Of a stretch of 64,000 bases of DNA, positions 44,918 through 53,470 are shown in pieces. The notes beneath the pieces are model-generated. The model saw nothing but the letters and a program-made list of their open reading frames with translations. It was not told where the DNA came from and ran no database searches. The stretch's first letter is position 1. Each line of letters opens with the position of its first letter. Both the position numbers and the translations under genes were made by a program. Origin of the DNA: Planctomycetota bacterium (GTDB lineage Bacteria; Planctomycetota; PUPC01; JACPCR01); NCBI GenBank assembly GCA_027625095.1, contig JAQBXN010000002.1, positions 124,001-188,000 on the forward strand, given 5' to 3'.

Positions 44918-46012
44918 ATGACCGCCAGCATAAATCAGGAAGACTTTCAGGTAATCGATAGCGCTAAAGAGCGACTGGTCAGTTTGGCATTTCTGCAGGG
45001 CATCCTTTGGGTTATTGCTCTCTTGTTGCCGCCGATCCTTGGATTTGAATTCCTGATCGATGACAGTGCCCGCGAGGCCGTAATGAAAGCTAAGGAGAAG
45101 AATGAGGCCCCGCCGTTCAGTATCCGCAACGAGGCGGTTTTTCTGGCAAGAAGGGTCGTGCCGCGTCCGGAGGCCGGGGCGTTCTTCTTCTCGGGAGTGG
45201 CTTTGCTTTCTGCTCTTCTCGGAGGCTTGTTCGGTTTCGGCAAACGTTCCTGGACTTTCATAGTCCTGGGTTTCTGGATGGTCGTGGGGAACGCCGCCCT
45301 CTTTGCGGTCATGTCGGTGATATCAGTGCTTCTGGCCGTCTGGAATCTGCTCATGATGGGGTTTCGGCTCATCAGCGGAGGTGGGAGCGAGTCGGCCGGT
45401 TACAACTTCGCCGAATTGCTCTCCTGGATCATCATTCTCGGGATTTCATTGATCCTGTTGCGTATTGCGCAAAGCGCACTCAAGCCAGCGTTTAAGGGCG
45501 TCCTTATCATCGGCCGCGCACAGGAAATGGATAGCGGCCTGCTGGACTTCCTCTCGCCATTCGAAGGCCAGAATCGCTCACAAGTTCTGGCGATGCTGTT
45601 CCGAAACTCATTAGCCGAATGTGTGAGCTACGCGCTTGTCGGGCACATCGTTGTGCTCACCCTGTTTTCAGGCCCCGGTTTCATCACCAAGCTGAATGAC
45701 TTCATCATGGATTCTCAGAATACGGAGAAAACTGAAACGGCGGAACCCGGCGATAAGAAAGAGGGTGAAGCAGTCAAAGAAGGTGAAGAACCTGCAGACG
45801 GGAGTGCTGCTGGTGGGAATACGACGAATGCGGTCAAGCCAGGCCTTGGCCTCAACACCCCAGCCGCCAAACCAAGTTCAGAAGATTCAGACTTAGAACC
45901 AGATGAACGGAACTCTAAACCTACTGGCAAGCCTGACGATTACAAAAAGCACATCGATAAGCCTGGGAAGAAGGATGCTGCGGATTCTGATGATTTCCTG
46001 AAGCTGGATTGA
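44918..46012 (+). CDS. polytopic membrane protein of the ExbB/DUF4159 cluster
   Basis: 364 residues, family not recognised. About five hydrophobic segments at about 22-42, 85-106, 110-140, 165-190 and 235-255 are followed by a disordered, charged C-terminal tail of about 100 residues (EKTETAEPGDKKEGEAVKEGEEPADGS and so on). It starts after a heptamer array without a visible ribosome-binding site. Conserved position between the ExbD pair and the DUF4159 protein suggests a structural part of the same envelope complex. No enzymatic motif is seen. Confidence 0.72.
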   Translation: MTASINQEDFQVIDSAKERLVSLAFLQGILWVIALLLPPILGFEFLIDDSAREAVMKAKEKNEAPPFSIRNEAVFLARRVVPRPEAGAFFFSGVALLSALLGGLFGFGKRSWTFIVLGFWMVVGNAALFAVMSVISVLLAVWNLLMMGFRLISGGGSESAGYNFAELLSWIIILGISLILLRIAQSALKPAFKGVLIIGRAQEMDSGLLDFLSPFEGQNRSQVLAMLFRNSLAECVSYALVGHIVVLTLFSGPGFITKLNDFIMDSQNTEKTETAEPGDKKEGEAVKEGEEPADGSAAGGNTTNAVKPGLGLNTPAAKPSSEDSDLEPDERNSKPTGKPDDYKKHIDKPGKKDAADSDDFLKLD

Positions 46013-46020
46013 AAGTGGCG

Positions 46021-46210
46021 AGTGATGAGTAGGAAGACCCTGACAGCCATCTGACTAGTAATGTCCGACTTACACTGAACAACCTGGTAACCAAGAACCA
46101 TCCAAAACCCCACCCGCCGACAATAAAGACGGCCAACGCCACCGAGCATCCGCAGCCAATCAACCAGCCAAGACAAAGACGCACTCACCTTACTCATTAC
46201 GCACTACGCC
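46021..46210. repeat. inverted heptamer words framing a 200-bp A/C-rich spacer
   Basis: After the stop of the membrane protein, AGTGATGAGTAGG occurs at 46021-46033; before the DUF4159 start at 46217, heptamers TTACTCA (46190-46196), TTACGCA (46197-46203) and CTACGCC (46204-46210) run in tandem. The left word is roughly the reverse complement of the right ones. The DNA between is A/C-rich and poor in G on the coding strand. Confidence 0.55.
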
Positions 46211-46216
46211 TCCCCC

Positions 46217-48196
46217 ATGTCCCGTCCTATCAACATACCCGGAACTAAGCTCGGACGACCTGCGTCGTTCTGGGTGTTCGCGCTGGGGATGTTGTGTGTG
46301 AGTGCCGCGGCCACGCTCTTCCCGGCCGGGCTAATGAGTTTTCTGACGCCGTTCCTTGGCAAGGGGCCAGCGGGGCATCTGCTCACGACGCCTGTTCTGG
46401 TCACTCTGTTGGGAGTGGTGGTTTTTCTTCTTCATTGCTTTTCTGTCTTGGCCCTGGGCGGAGCGGGGTGGTTGATTCTGCATCGGGCATGGAATCCGGG
46501 GCGGGTCTGGCATGCTGCCGAAAACGACCCGGTGTGGTTTCAAAAATTCGTTGGCCGATACAACTACTGGTCGCGGCGACCAGTATCTCTGGCATGGAGA
46601 GGTACATATCTAGCCATCATTCTGGCCCTTTTCGGATTTGCCTACATGGCGGCAGGCGAGTCTTTGAGGCTGGGGTTTGAGGGGTCGCCGGACGGCATGA
46701 TCTCCTATTACATTTACTGGCTGATCCTCTTTTACTGGCCAATCATTTTCGTGGCGCTTTCAAACATTTATTCGGTAAAGCAGCATTTCCTGAAAGAGGA
46801 GATCCAACTCGAAGGACTCGTACGCCCGCACGATGTGATGGATCTTATTCATGAAAGAGACGTTATTTCCAAGAAACGGCGGGTGGAAATCCTGGCCAAT
46901 GATCAGAAATCCTCCTTCGTTACCTGGACGTGGGAGCACCGGTTCGAGATCCTTCTGTTCATCTTGTCTGCACCCGTACTTACCTGGCTGTTCAAGAACC
47001 ACTTTCCACAAAGCGACCGAGGCATCCCGGGGCCGTTCACCTGGTATCAGGGATCATTTCTCGGCTGCTTCTTCGCCTTTGCCGGTTCGTTTTTTCTGCA
47101 CATGCGGACCTCACTCCTTCGCCAGCGAACTTCGGAGATCGGGCATACAGATGTGCAGGCCCGTTGGGCAAGCCAGCAGATGCTGCGTGCTTACCGATAC
47201 GGTGACGACCCTCGATACAGCGAATCCAACGGAATCTCATTCGCGATTCATTTCTTGCTGATTGCTGGCCCGATCCTCCTTGCTCTTCTTACTGGACTCT
47301 TCGGCTGTATCGATCCCTATCGCATCCCTCTTGGTGGAGGCGATGCCCCCGCATCCCCGCAAAAGAAGCAGGTGAAGGTCGTCAAGAAGAAGCGCAAGTT
47401 TCTCGTCAATCCGTTCAGTTCGATCGTATTTGCTGAGATCACGCCGGAGATGATGGATACGGAACTTAACGAGGCTACCCAGCACGCGTACTCTGGACGA
47501 CGAGGAGGCGGCCGCGGAGAGAAAGGTAATCCCGGCTTTGGCGGAGGCGAGGGAGGTGGTGCGGTGCGATTCATTCGAATTCAGCACAACGGGGCTGATT
47601 GGGACCGCAACATGACCCTCAACGGCGATACCCAGATGCTGCAGGAATTTCACAAGCGTACCAATGGCATCCCTGTCGCACGGAAAACTGAGTCCGTCCG
47701 AATCGATGACATCCCGAAGTGGAAGAAAGATCAGAGCGCCCCATTCTTATACATCACCGGCCGGAAGCCGTTCAGTGTCACGGCTCGAGAGGCACGAATT
47801 CTCAAAGATTACATGCTCAATACGGGTGGATTCATTATCGGGGACAGCCCGGGCGAGTATTTCGCCAGCTCCTTCACCACGATGATCAGCCGCGCTCTTG
47901 GCTCGCAGGCAAGGTGGGTCGATATTCCAAACGACGACATTCTGTATACCTGCTATTTTCAACTGCCAAATGGCGCCCCGCCACTCTGGCATCATGACGG
48001 CCTGCGGGCAAGAGGCATCAAGATCAAGGGACGCTGGGTAGTCTTTTATCATCCTGGCGATATTGGTGACGCATGGAAAATCGGCCATTCAGGAGCGGCT
48101 AAAGATTCCGTGGAGATGGCCTACAACATGGGCGTCAACCTGATGTATTACGCCTTCACCCGCTACATAGATTTCCATCACAAAGCAAAATTTTGA
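46217..48196 (+). CDS. membrane protein with C-terminal DUF4159 domain
   Basis: 659 residues. About seven membrane segments in the first 370 residues (for example PASFWVFALGMLCVSAAATLFPA, LLTTPVLVTLLGVVVFLLHCFSVLALGG), a Gly-rich linker RGGGRGEKGNPGFGGGEGGG near 435-455, and from about 455 the DUF4159 domain: VRFIRIQHNGADWDRNMTLNGDTQMLQEFHKRTNGIPV, PFLYITGRKPFSVTAREARILKDYMLNTGGFIIGDSPGEYF, DDILYTCYFQLPNGAPP, RWVVFYHPGDIGDAWK. DUF4159 has a GATase-like or substrate-binding fold without a proven activity and often pairs with membrane complexes of the AAA/vWA or ExbB type. Here it joins an ExbB-type motor. Confidence 0.85.
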   Translation: MSRPINIPGTKLGRPASFWVFALGMLCVSAAATLFPAGLMSFLTPFLGKGPAGHLLTTPVLVTLLGVVVFLLHCFSVLALGGAGWLILHRAWNPGRVWHAAENDPVWFQKFVGRYNYWSRRPVSLAWRGTYLAIILALFGFAYMAAGESLRLGFEGSPDGMISYYIYWLILFYWPIIFVALSNIYSVKQHFLKEEIQLEGLVRPHDVMDLIHERDVISKKRRVEILANDQKSSFVTWTWEHRFEILLFILSAPVLTWLFKNHFPQSDRGIPGPFTWYQGSFLGCFFAFAGSFFLHMRTSLLRQRTSEIGHTDVQARWASQQMLRAYRYGDDPRYSESNGISFAIHFLLIAGPILLALLTGLFGCIDPYRIPLGGGDAPASPQKKQVKVVKKKRKFLVNPFSSIVFAEITPEMMDTELNEATQHAYSGRRGGGRGEKGNPGFGGGEGGGAVRFIRIQHNGADWDRNMTLNGDTQMLQEFHKRTNGIPVARKTESVRIDDIPKWKKDQSAPFLYITGRKPFSVTAREARILKDYMLNTGGFIIGDSPGEYFASSFTTMISRALGSQARWVDIPNDDILYTCYFQLPNGAPPLWHHDGLRARGIKIKGRWVVFYHPGDIGDAWKIGHSGAAKDSVEMAYNMGVNLMYYAFTRYIDFHHKAKF

Positions 48197-48206
48197 GATT
48201 GTATCG

Positions 48207-49709
48207 ATGAATAAATTACTGCTTCTTACAGTTCTGTCGTTACTCATGCTTCCCTTTGCCTCGGCCGGGCATCACAACACCGGTTTCTCCCCGCTGGACC
48301 TTGAGCGCTACAAGCAATTGCGAGAGGCGGAGCGATATCAAATTGATCTGGCCGATAAACAATTTCAAGCCAGCCAGTGGGATGCCGCTATCAACGAGTA
48401 CAACAAATTCCTGAAACTTTATCCGGACAGTAATTCCTGCTCCTACGCCCAGATGATGATGGCCTACTGCCACGAAGGCAAAAAGTACGTTAACGAGGCC
48501 ATGAAGCAGTACCAGAAAGTCCTCGACTACTATCCCAAGAGTCTGGAAGGGCCGCATGCGTTATACCGCATGTCCCAGTGCAATCTGAAGTCGGGCGAGT
48601 TTGCAGATGAAATAAAAATCCTGATGCAGATCATCTCAGATAAGACATATGCAGGGCATCCGGTTGTCCCGGTTGTCCTTTATCGTCTTGCAGGCATCGC
48701 GGATGCGGACCCAAAGCAGATTGAACAGTCTGTTAAATACCGCAAACAGATCGTTACCGACTACCAGGGATACGACTACTTCAGGCACTGTGTGTCGTGG
48801 CTCGCCAGTCATTACCTGTTGAGTGAAAACGACCCGGTCAGTGCGCGAAACATGTTCATCAAGTACCCCGGCCAATCCAATGAAACGGTGGAGCTCTGGG
48901 CTGCTGATACCTATCTTGCCGCGGCGCGCTCCAATAAAGACAAGTCTGACGAATACCGTGCAAATGCACGCACTATCTGGGAGGAATTTCCAGCCAAATT
49001 CCCGAATGCGACCAGTTATTCAAAACAGTGCACCATGCGGCTGGCACAGAGCTACCGCGATGCGGGCGACCACAAAAAGGCTCTTGAAATTTACGCTGCC
49101 TACATTGCCCAATACCCGAACGATGATGGTGCACGCTTCGAAGTGGCCCGTTACCTGGAAGAGCAGAAGCGGTGGAACGACGGGCGCATGGAATACCTCA
49201 AGATGGAGGACAAGCTTCGCGCCCAATGGGAGATCGCTTACAGTTACGAACGCCAGGGCGGCAAGTCAGATGAAGCCATTTCGAATTACCAGACGGTGAT
49301 CGATAGTGATTTCGTTCGCTACGCTGACGCCATGTACCGCATGGGCGAGGTGCTCTACTATCAGAAGAATGATTACGAAACCGCGCTGAAGCGATTTATG
49401 GAAAGCAATTACAGCCCACCCACTCATCTGTTCCGGGTGGCTGATTGTCTCAAGGCGCTTAAGCGTTTCGATCCCGCCATCAAACAATACGGCGAAATCG
49501 TGACCTTCTTCAAGGGCAGCGCCTCGGAAGCTTATCTTAGAATGGGCCGCGTTTATCTTGACAACCTCAAGCAGAACAAAGCGGCTATCGAAGTTTTCCA
49601 GACACTTATCCGAAACTTTCCGAAAAGTGGCCAGGCCTCTCAGGCACACCGAATCCTCGAAGATCTCGGCGTTGTACTTACGGGCGGAGGCTTGAAGGAA
49701 GAGAAGTAA
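48207..49709 (+). CDS. periplasmic TPR-repeat protein
   Basis: 500 residues with signal peptide (LLLLTVLSLLMLPFASAGHH). From about 40 a series of tetratricopeptide repeats is seen, for example QASQWDAAINEYNKFLKLYPDS, NEAMKQYQKVLDYYPKS, KALEIYAAYIAQYPND, DEAISNYQTVIDSDF, ALKRFMESN, AIEVFQTLIRNFPKSG. The pattern resembles YbgF/CpoB-like and BamD-like periplasmic adaptor proteins, which couple Tol-type motors to peptidoglycan or envelope machinery. It follows the DUF4159 gene by ten bases, so it belongs to the same transcript. A periplasmic adaptor for the ExbB/ExbD motor is the natural inference. Confidence 0.88.
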   Translation: MNKLLLLTVLSLLMLPFASAGHHNTGFSPLDLERYKQLREAERYQIDLADKQFQASQWDAAINEYNKFLKLYPDSNSCSYAQMMMAYCHEGKKYVNEAMKQYQKVLDYYPKSLEGPHALYRMSQCNLKSGEFADEIKILMQIISDKTYAGHPVVPVVLYRLAGIADADPKQIEQSVKYRKQIVTDYQGYDYFRHCVSWLASHYLLSENDPVSARNMFIKYPGQSNETVELWAADTYLAAARSNKDKSDEYRANARTIWEEFPAKFPNATSYSKQCTMRLAQSYRDAGDHKKALEIYAAYIAQYPNDDGARFEVARYLEEQKRWNDGRMEYLKMEDKLRAQWEIAYSYERQGGKSDEAISNYQTVIDSDFVRYADAMYRMGEVLYYQKNDYETALKRFMESNYSPPTHLFRVADCLKALKRFDPAIKQYGEIVTFFKGSASEAYLRMGRVYLDNLKQNKAAIEVFQTLIRNFPKSGQASQAHRILEDLGVVLTGGGLKEEK

Positions 49710-49720
49710 ATTTCTGAACG

Positions 49721-49804
49721 ATTCAGGAGACTCAGGATTCAGGATTCAGGTTCTTTCCTGCACACTGAATACTGAAACCTGAACACTTACTCATTACTCA
49801 TTAC
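49721..49804. repeat. inverted heptamer arrays before the 49818 start
   Basis: Two GATTCAG units (49736-49742, 49743-49749) with a further ATTCAGG at 49721 face three CTGAAT/A-type heptamers, CTGAATA (49765-49771), CTGAAAC (49772-49778) and CTGAACA (49779-49785). Then TTACTCA units follow at 49787-49793 and 49794-49800. The left and right sets are near-reverse complements, so the spacer RNA can fold into a long imperfect hairpin. The ATG follows at 49818. Confidence 0.65.
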
Positions 49805-49817
49805 CAATCACGATTTC

Positions 49818-51338
49818 ATGAGCGACGAAGACAAAGGCAAAGATCAGGAAGATAAGGGCAAGCCTGCAAAAACATTCGATTCAGTAGAAGGATCGCTCAA
49901 GGAAGAAGTCGAGGACTTTGTTTCGAAGATGGATGGTTTGGAATCTGATAATGAGGAGCAGGACGGAGAACCGGTCACGGTGGAGACGGTCATGGTCAGC
50001 AACAATCCCCAAACAGATGACGGCGAAGGAGAAGCTGATTCGCCTGAATCCGAGAAACCTTCCAACGACGATTCCGACCCTACTCCATCCCGAAAGAAGG
50101 AAGACGGCCAGCCGGAGAAGCCGAAGATGAGCCTCCAGCAGATGGGCATTGGCCAGGATGCAGTGCCCGAGCTGGACACTGAGACAGGACAGCTAACCCT
50201 GGATGGCACGGCCATCGAAGAGGGCGTAAAGGTATTCATTTACAACGACCAGGGGCAGCCGGTCTTCGGCTTCATGCTCGAAGATGGCAGCGTGGTAATC
50301 ACCCCGGAAGAAGCCGCAAGCAGCATCTCCGTCGAAACGAAGCCAAAGAAGAAGAAGAAGACAAAGAAAAAGTCCTTGAAGAAGGCGTCCCCGAAGTCCA
50401 AGTCGGAGACCGTTCTGAAGGGTACCGCTGAACGACGCGCACGTGCGAGCGCCAGAGCGAGCGGCAAACGGGTCAGTGTTTCACCGGCAAAGAAAAAATC
50501 TTCCTTCTTTCTGACCTTTTTCATGATGCTCTCGACGATCTCCTGCCTGGGCTTGATCGCCTGGTTCTACCTGTTCGACGGCAAGGCCTACGTGCAGAAT
50601 TACCTGAATCCAGAGGCACAGACGGGGGCGACGCCGGATGGCATCGACCAGATGGCTCGTTTTGAGCCAAGAGCATTTGCTCCAAGTGACATGGACGTGG
50701 AAGGGGAAGTGGACGCAGCCCAGGCTCGACTGACGGAATCGGGATGGATAATTGCCGCTCCGGAAAATGGATCTAGATGGGCTCTGTGGAGCAGCGGCGT
50801 GACTGAAAACGGTGATGCCAATGGAAAAGGAACGATTCAACTCAAACGAAAGGGCGAGGATGATTTTCATGTCTCGTTCCTTGTTGGCTTTTACAAAGGC
50901 CCCAATGATACTCCTGCCAGGCAGGGCAACATGACCCTCCTGCTCAATGCCCCCAAGTCACGCAGGAAGGTCTTCTTCGGCTTTGGTGTGCAGCTTAACA
51001 AGATATTCCTCGTGCCTTTCCTTGGCAGCCAGAAGGGGGAGGAACGCCGGCACACGCCATCAATCAATCTGGCTTACAACACTTGGTATAAGCTTGATGC
51101 CAAGGCCGAAGGCCGCTTTGTCAATTTTTACTTCAACGGTAAGAAGATCGATGGAGTGCAGTTGAACGCGAATGAGGTCATGGATGTTGCACTGACGAAT
51201 ATCCAGTCACGAGTGTTCTATCGCGATTTCACTATGCAGGAAGATGGTGTGGAAACCACCACAACGACCGTGCAGCCTGCAGATAAGAGTGCGGATAAAG
51301 TGGAGAAACAGCAATCTGAAGAGGATGGGGAGAAGTAA
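49818..51338 (+). CDS. single-pass membrane protein with acidic N-terminus and LamG/lectin-like C-terminus
   Basis: 506 residues, family not recognised. A long acidic, disordered N-terminus (about 1-110) leads to a short beta segment (about 110-165: LTLDGTAIEEGVKVFIYNDQGQPVFGFMLEDGSVVITPEEA), a lysine-rich basic stretch (about 175-230), one membrane helix near 232-256 (SFFLTFFMMLSTISCLGLIAWFYLF), and a beta-rich periplasmic domain of about 300-470 with GKGTIQLKRKGEDDFHVSFLVGFY, NTWYKLDAKAEGRFVNFYFNGKKIDGVQLNANEV, which looks like a concanavalin-type (LamG/DUF1080-like) sandwich. Charge alternation across the membrane suggests assembly with the ExbB cluster. Function unknown. Confidence 0.75.
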   Translation: MSDEDKGKDQEDKGKPAKTFDSVEGSLKEEVEDFVSKMDGLESDNEEQDGEPVTVETVMVSNNPQTDDGEGEADSPESEKPSNDDSDPTPSRKKEDGQPEKPKMSLQQMGIGQDAVPELDTETGQLTLDGTAIEEGVKVFIYNDQGQPVFGFMLEDGSVVITPEEAASSISVETKPKKKKKTKKKSLKKASPKSKSETVLKGTAERRARASARASGKRVSVSPAKKKSSFFLTFFMMLSTISCLGLIAWFYLFDGKAYVQNYLNPEAQTGATPDGIDQMARFEPRAFAPSDMDVEGEVDAAQARLTESGWIIAAPENGSRWALWSSGVTENGDANGKGTIQLKRKGEDDFHVSFLVGFYKGPNDTPARQGNMTLLLNAPKSRRKVFFGFGVQLNKIFLVPFLGSQKGEERRHTPSINLAYNTWYKLDAKAEGRFVNFYFNGKKIDGVQLNANEVMDVALTNIQSRVFYRDFTMQEDGVETTTTTVQPADKSADKVEKQQSEEDGEK

Positions 51339-51401
51339 GCCGTTTGTCTTTTCCAGTAGAGGCAAACTCCTCTCTGGTCCCAATCGCAGGTTAGCCATCT
51401 C

Positions 51402-52082
51402 ATGCTCTCTGCCACTCAAATCCAGACATACAACGAAAAAGGCTACCTGCTTGTTCCGTCGCTCGTCGGCAGTGCAGACATCGACGAATTCAATGAGTAC
51501 CTGGCCAGATGGCGAGCTGAAGGCCGGGCTGCGGTTCAGGGCCACCAGAAAGATCAAAAGTGGATCGGGATGGCCGCTGTGCCATCGATTCTGGAAATAG
51601 TAGATGAACTTATCGGCGGCGAAGCGGTCCTTCTGCAAACCATGTATCTCTCCGGCGGCACTCAATCGCGCCTTCACCAGGATGAGTTCTTCTTTCCCTG
51701 CGATAAGCCAACTATCATCGGGGCCTGGATCGCAATGGAAGAGGTAGGAATCGAACAGGGCCCATTGCACGTAGTCGAAGGCAGCCATACAGGACCGCTC
51801 ATCACGGCTGCGGATCTGTCGGGCCGCTGGTGGATAGATGAAGGTGTTCGGGCTGAGTTATCAGACCGGACCGATGAAATTGCAGATCTGGATCGTCTGA
51901 GACCATTGACCGCAAGTAAGGGCGATGTGATTTTCTTCAACGGTCGCCTCATCCACGGCGGTGCCAAAGTGCTCAAGCCGGGCTCTTCCAGACTTTCCTA
52001 TGTGTGCCACTACCACCGAATCGATACGACGGTTGATCCGAGCAATAACCGCGTAGATCTGACGCCGTATCCGTTGAGGTAG
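51402..52082 (+). CDS. phytanoyl-CoA dioxygenase (PhyH)-like Fe(II)/2-oxoglutarate oxygenase
   Basis: 226 residues in one PhyH domain. The Fe(II) triad is visible as H92-x-D94 (RLHQDEFFFP) and H185 (FNGRLIHGGAKV); R197 in SSRLSY fits 2-oxoglutarate binding. These enzymes hydroxylate small molecules such as phytanoyl-CoA, ectoine or phosphonates; the substrate cannot be read here. It follows the LamG-like membrane gene by 63 bp and precedes the GspE/PilB-like ATPase by nine bases, with the first 16-bp direct repeat spanning its stop codon. Confidence 0.9.
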   Translation: MLSATQIQTYNEKGYLLVPSLVGSADIDEFNEYLARWRAEGRAAVQGHQKDQKWIGMAAVPSILEIVDELIGGEAVLLQTMYLSGGTQSRLHQDEFFFPCDKPTIIGAWIAMEEVGIEQGPLHVVEGSHTGPLITAADLSGRWWIDEGVRAELSDRTDEIADLDRLRPLTASKGDVIFFNGRLIHGGAKVLKPGSSRLSYVCHYHRIDTTVDPSNNRVDLTPYPLR

Positions 52083-52091
52083 AGTTCTGGG
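52076..52091 (+). repeat. 16-bp direct repeat, left copy (GAGGTAGAGTTCTGGG)
   Basis: An exact 16-base copy ends on the base before the ATG at 52092 and overlaps the end of the PhyH gene. The right copy is at 53449-53464, just downstream of the ATPase gene. The two bracket that gene alone. Confidence 0.75.
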
Positions 52092-53354
52092 ATGGTCCCA
52101 GCTGACCGCAACCTCCAGATGCAGCTCGACCGCGGCGCTGCGGCAAAGGCCGGGACAGAGGAGCAAATCCATGAACTGTCCGATTTGCTGGATGAGGCGG
52201 CCGTGATCCGGCTGGTGAATTCGTTTCTTCAAGAGGGGATCGAAAAACGGGCCAGCGATATTCACATCCAGGGCGAGCAAAGCAGAGTGCAGGTCAGGTA
52301 TCGGGTGGATGGCGTTCTGGCCGATGGGCCGGCCGTTCCGAAGTCACTGATGAAGGTCATCGCCGCACGTGTCAAAGTTATGGCCAATCTGGACCTGGCG
52401 TCTCGTAAGACCCCGCTCGATGGCCGCATCTCCTTGAAGCTTGTCAACAAAAAATTCGAAGTGCGAGTATCGATTCTGCCAACAGTCCGGGGCCCCAAAA
52501 TAGTGATGCGTATCGCTGAACAAGGGGCTATCCAGATCGGCATCGACAAGATGCAGATGGGCGACGAGATAACCAAGAACTTCAGGTCAGTCATCAGCCA
52601 CCCACACGGTATGTTCCTGATCACCGGCCCAACGGGTTCCGGAAAATCCACCACTTTGTATTCCGCACTGGCGGAATTGAATACGCCGGAAAAGAACATC
52701 CTCACGGTTGAAAACCCTGTCGAGACTCAGTTGGAACGTCTCTCCCAGGCGGAGATTGATGAAAAGGCCGGGCTGGGGTTTGTCGAATGCCTGAGAGCGG
52801 CGCTACGCCAGGACCCGGATGTGATCATGGTTGGTGAAATACGCGACCTGGAGACCGCCTCCATTGCTGTTCAGGCCTCGCTGACAGGTCACCTTGTCTT
52901 GAGTACGCTTCACACCAACGATGCCCCAAGCGCCGTTACCAGGCTGGTGGATATGGGCGTTCAGCCTTTCCTGGTGGCCTCGTCACTGATCGCGGTATTG
53001 GCACAACGGCTGGTGCGAAAGCTCTGCCCGGCATGTGCCGTGTCATTTGTGCCCTCGCCCGGAGAACTCGCCGGACTTGGGATGCAGCTTGCCGAGGGCC
53101 AGACTCTGAAGAAACCGGGCGGCTGCCGGAAATGCAGCAGCGGTTACAGTGGGCGAGTCGGCATTTTTGAACTGCTCAACGTCACGGAGACCATCCAGCG
53201 GATGATCCTGGAGAGGAAGCCTGATTCAGACATAAAGACCAGAGCGATTGAAGAGGGCATGGTGACTCTGAAGGATAGCGTCTGCAGGCGTCTGAGTGAA
53301 GGTCTGACCAGCCTGGCAGAAGCTCACCGCACAATCTTTATCGGCGGACACTAA
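52092..53354 (+). CDS. short GspE/PilB-type secretion/pilus ATPase
   Basis: 420 residues: N2-like region with ASDIHIQG (RASDIHI is typical), KTPLDGRISLK, Walker A GPTGSGKST (179-187), Asp box LTVENPVE, Walker B VIMVGEIRDLETA, His box TGHLVLSTLHTNDA, and the GspE/PilB tetracysteine zinc site KLCPACAVSF (about 313-316) with CRKCSSGYSGR (about 343-346). It lacks the N-terminal MshEN-type domain of full-length PilB/GspE (about 560 residues), so it resembles a truncated or minimal form. No pilin, prepilin peptidase, GspF/PilC or secretin gene lies in the window. Bracketed by a 16-bp direct repeat, which suggests insertion or duplication. Confidence 0.92.
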   Translation: MVPADRNLQMQLDRGAAAKAGTEEQIHELSDLLDEAAVIRLVNSFLQEGIEKRASDIHIQGEQSRVQVRYRVDGVLADGPAVPKSLMKVIAARVKVMANLDLASRKTPLDGRISLKLVNKKFEVRVSILPTVRGPKIVMRIAEQGAIQIGIDKMQMGDEITKNFRSVISHPHGMFLITGPTGSGKSTTLYSALAELNTPEKNILTVENPVETQLERLSQAEIDEKAGLGFVECLRAALRQDPDVIMVGEIRDLETASIAVQASLTGHLVLSTLHTNDAPSAVTRLVDMGVQPFLVASSLIAVLAQRLVRKLCPACAVSFVPSPGELAGLGMQLAEGQTLKKPGGCRKCSSGYSGRVGIFELLNVTETIQRMILERKPDSDIKTRAIEEGMVTLKDSVCRRLSEGLTSLAEAHRTIFIGGH

Positions 53355-53448
53355 AAACTAATTTTCGCGCAGCCTTCTGGCCGGATGCACCTATCGCAGG
53401 ACAGGCGTTTCGTCCTTCAGCCTTAGAACTCCCTCCCCTGTCGGACAA

Positions 53449-53464
53449 GAGGTAGAGTTCTGGG
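53449..53464 (+). repeat. 16-bp direct repeat, right copy (GAGGTAGAGTTCTGGG)
   Basis: Identical to 52076-52091. It lies in the 116-bp convergent spacer between the ATPase stop (53354) and the end of the nitrilase-type gene (53471). Confidence 0.75.
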
Positions 53465-53470
53465 CAATAT

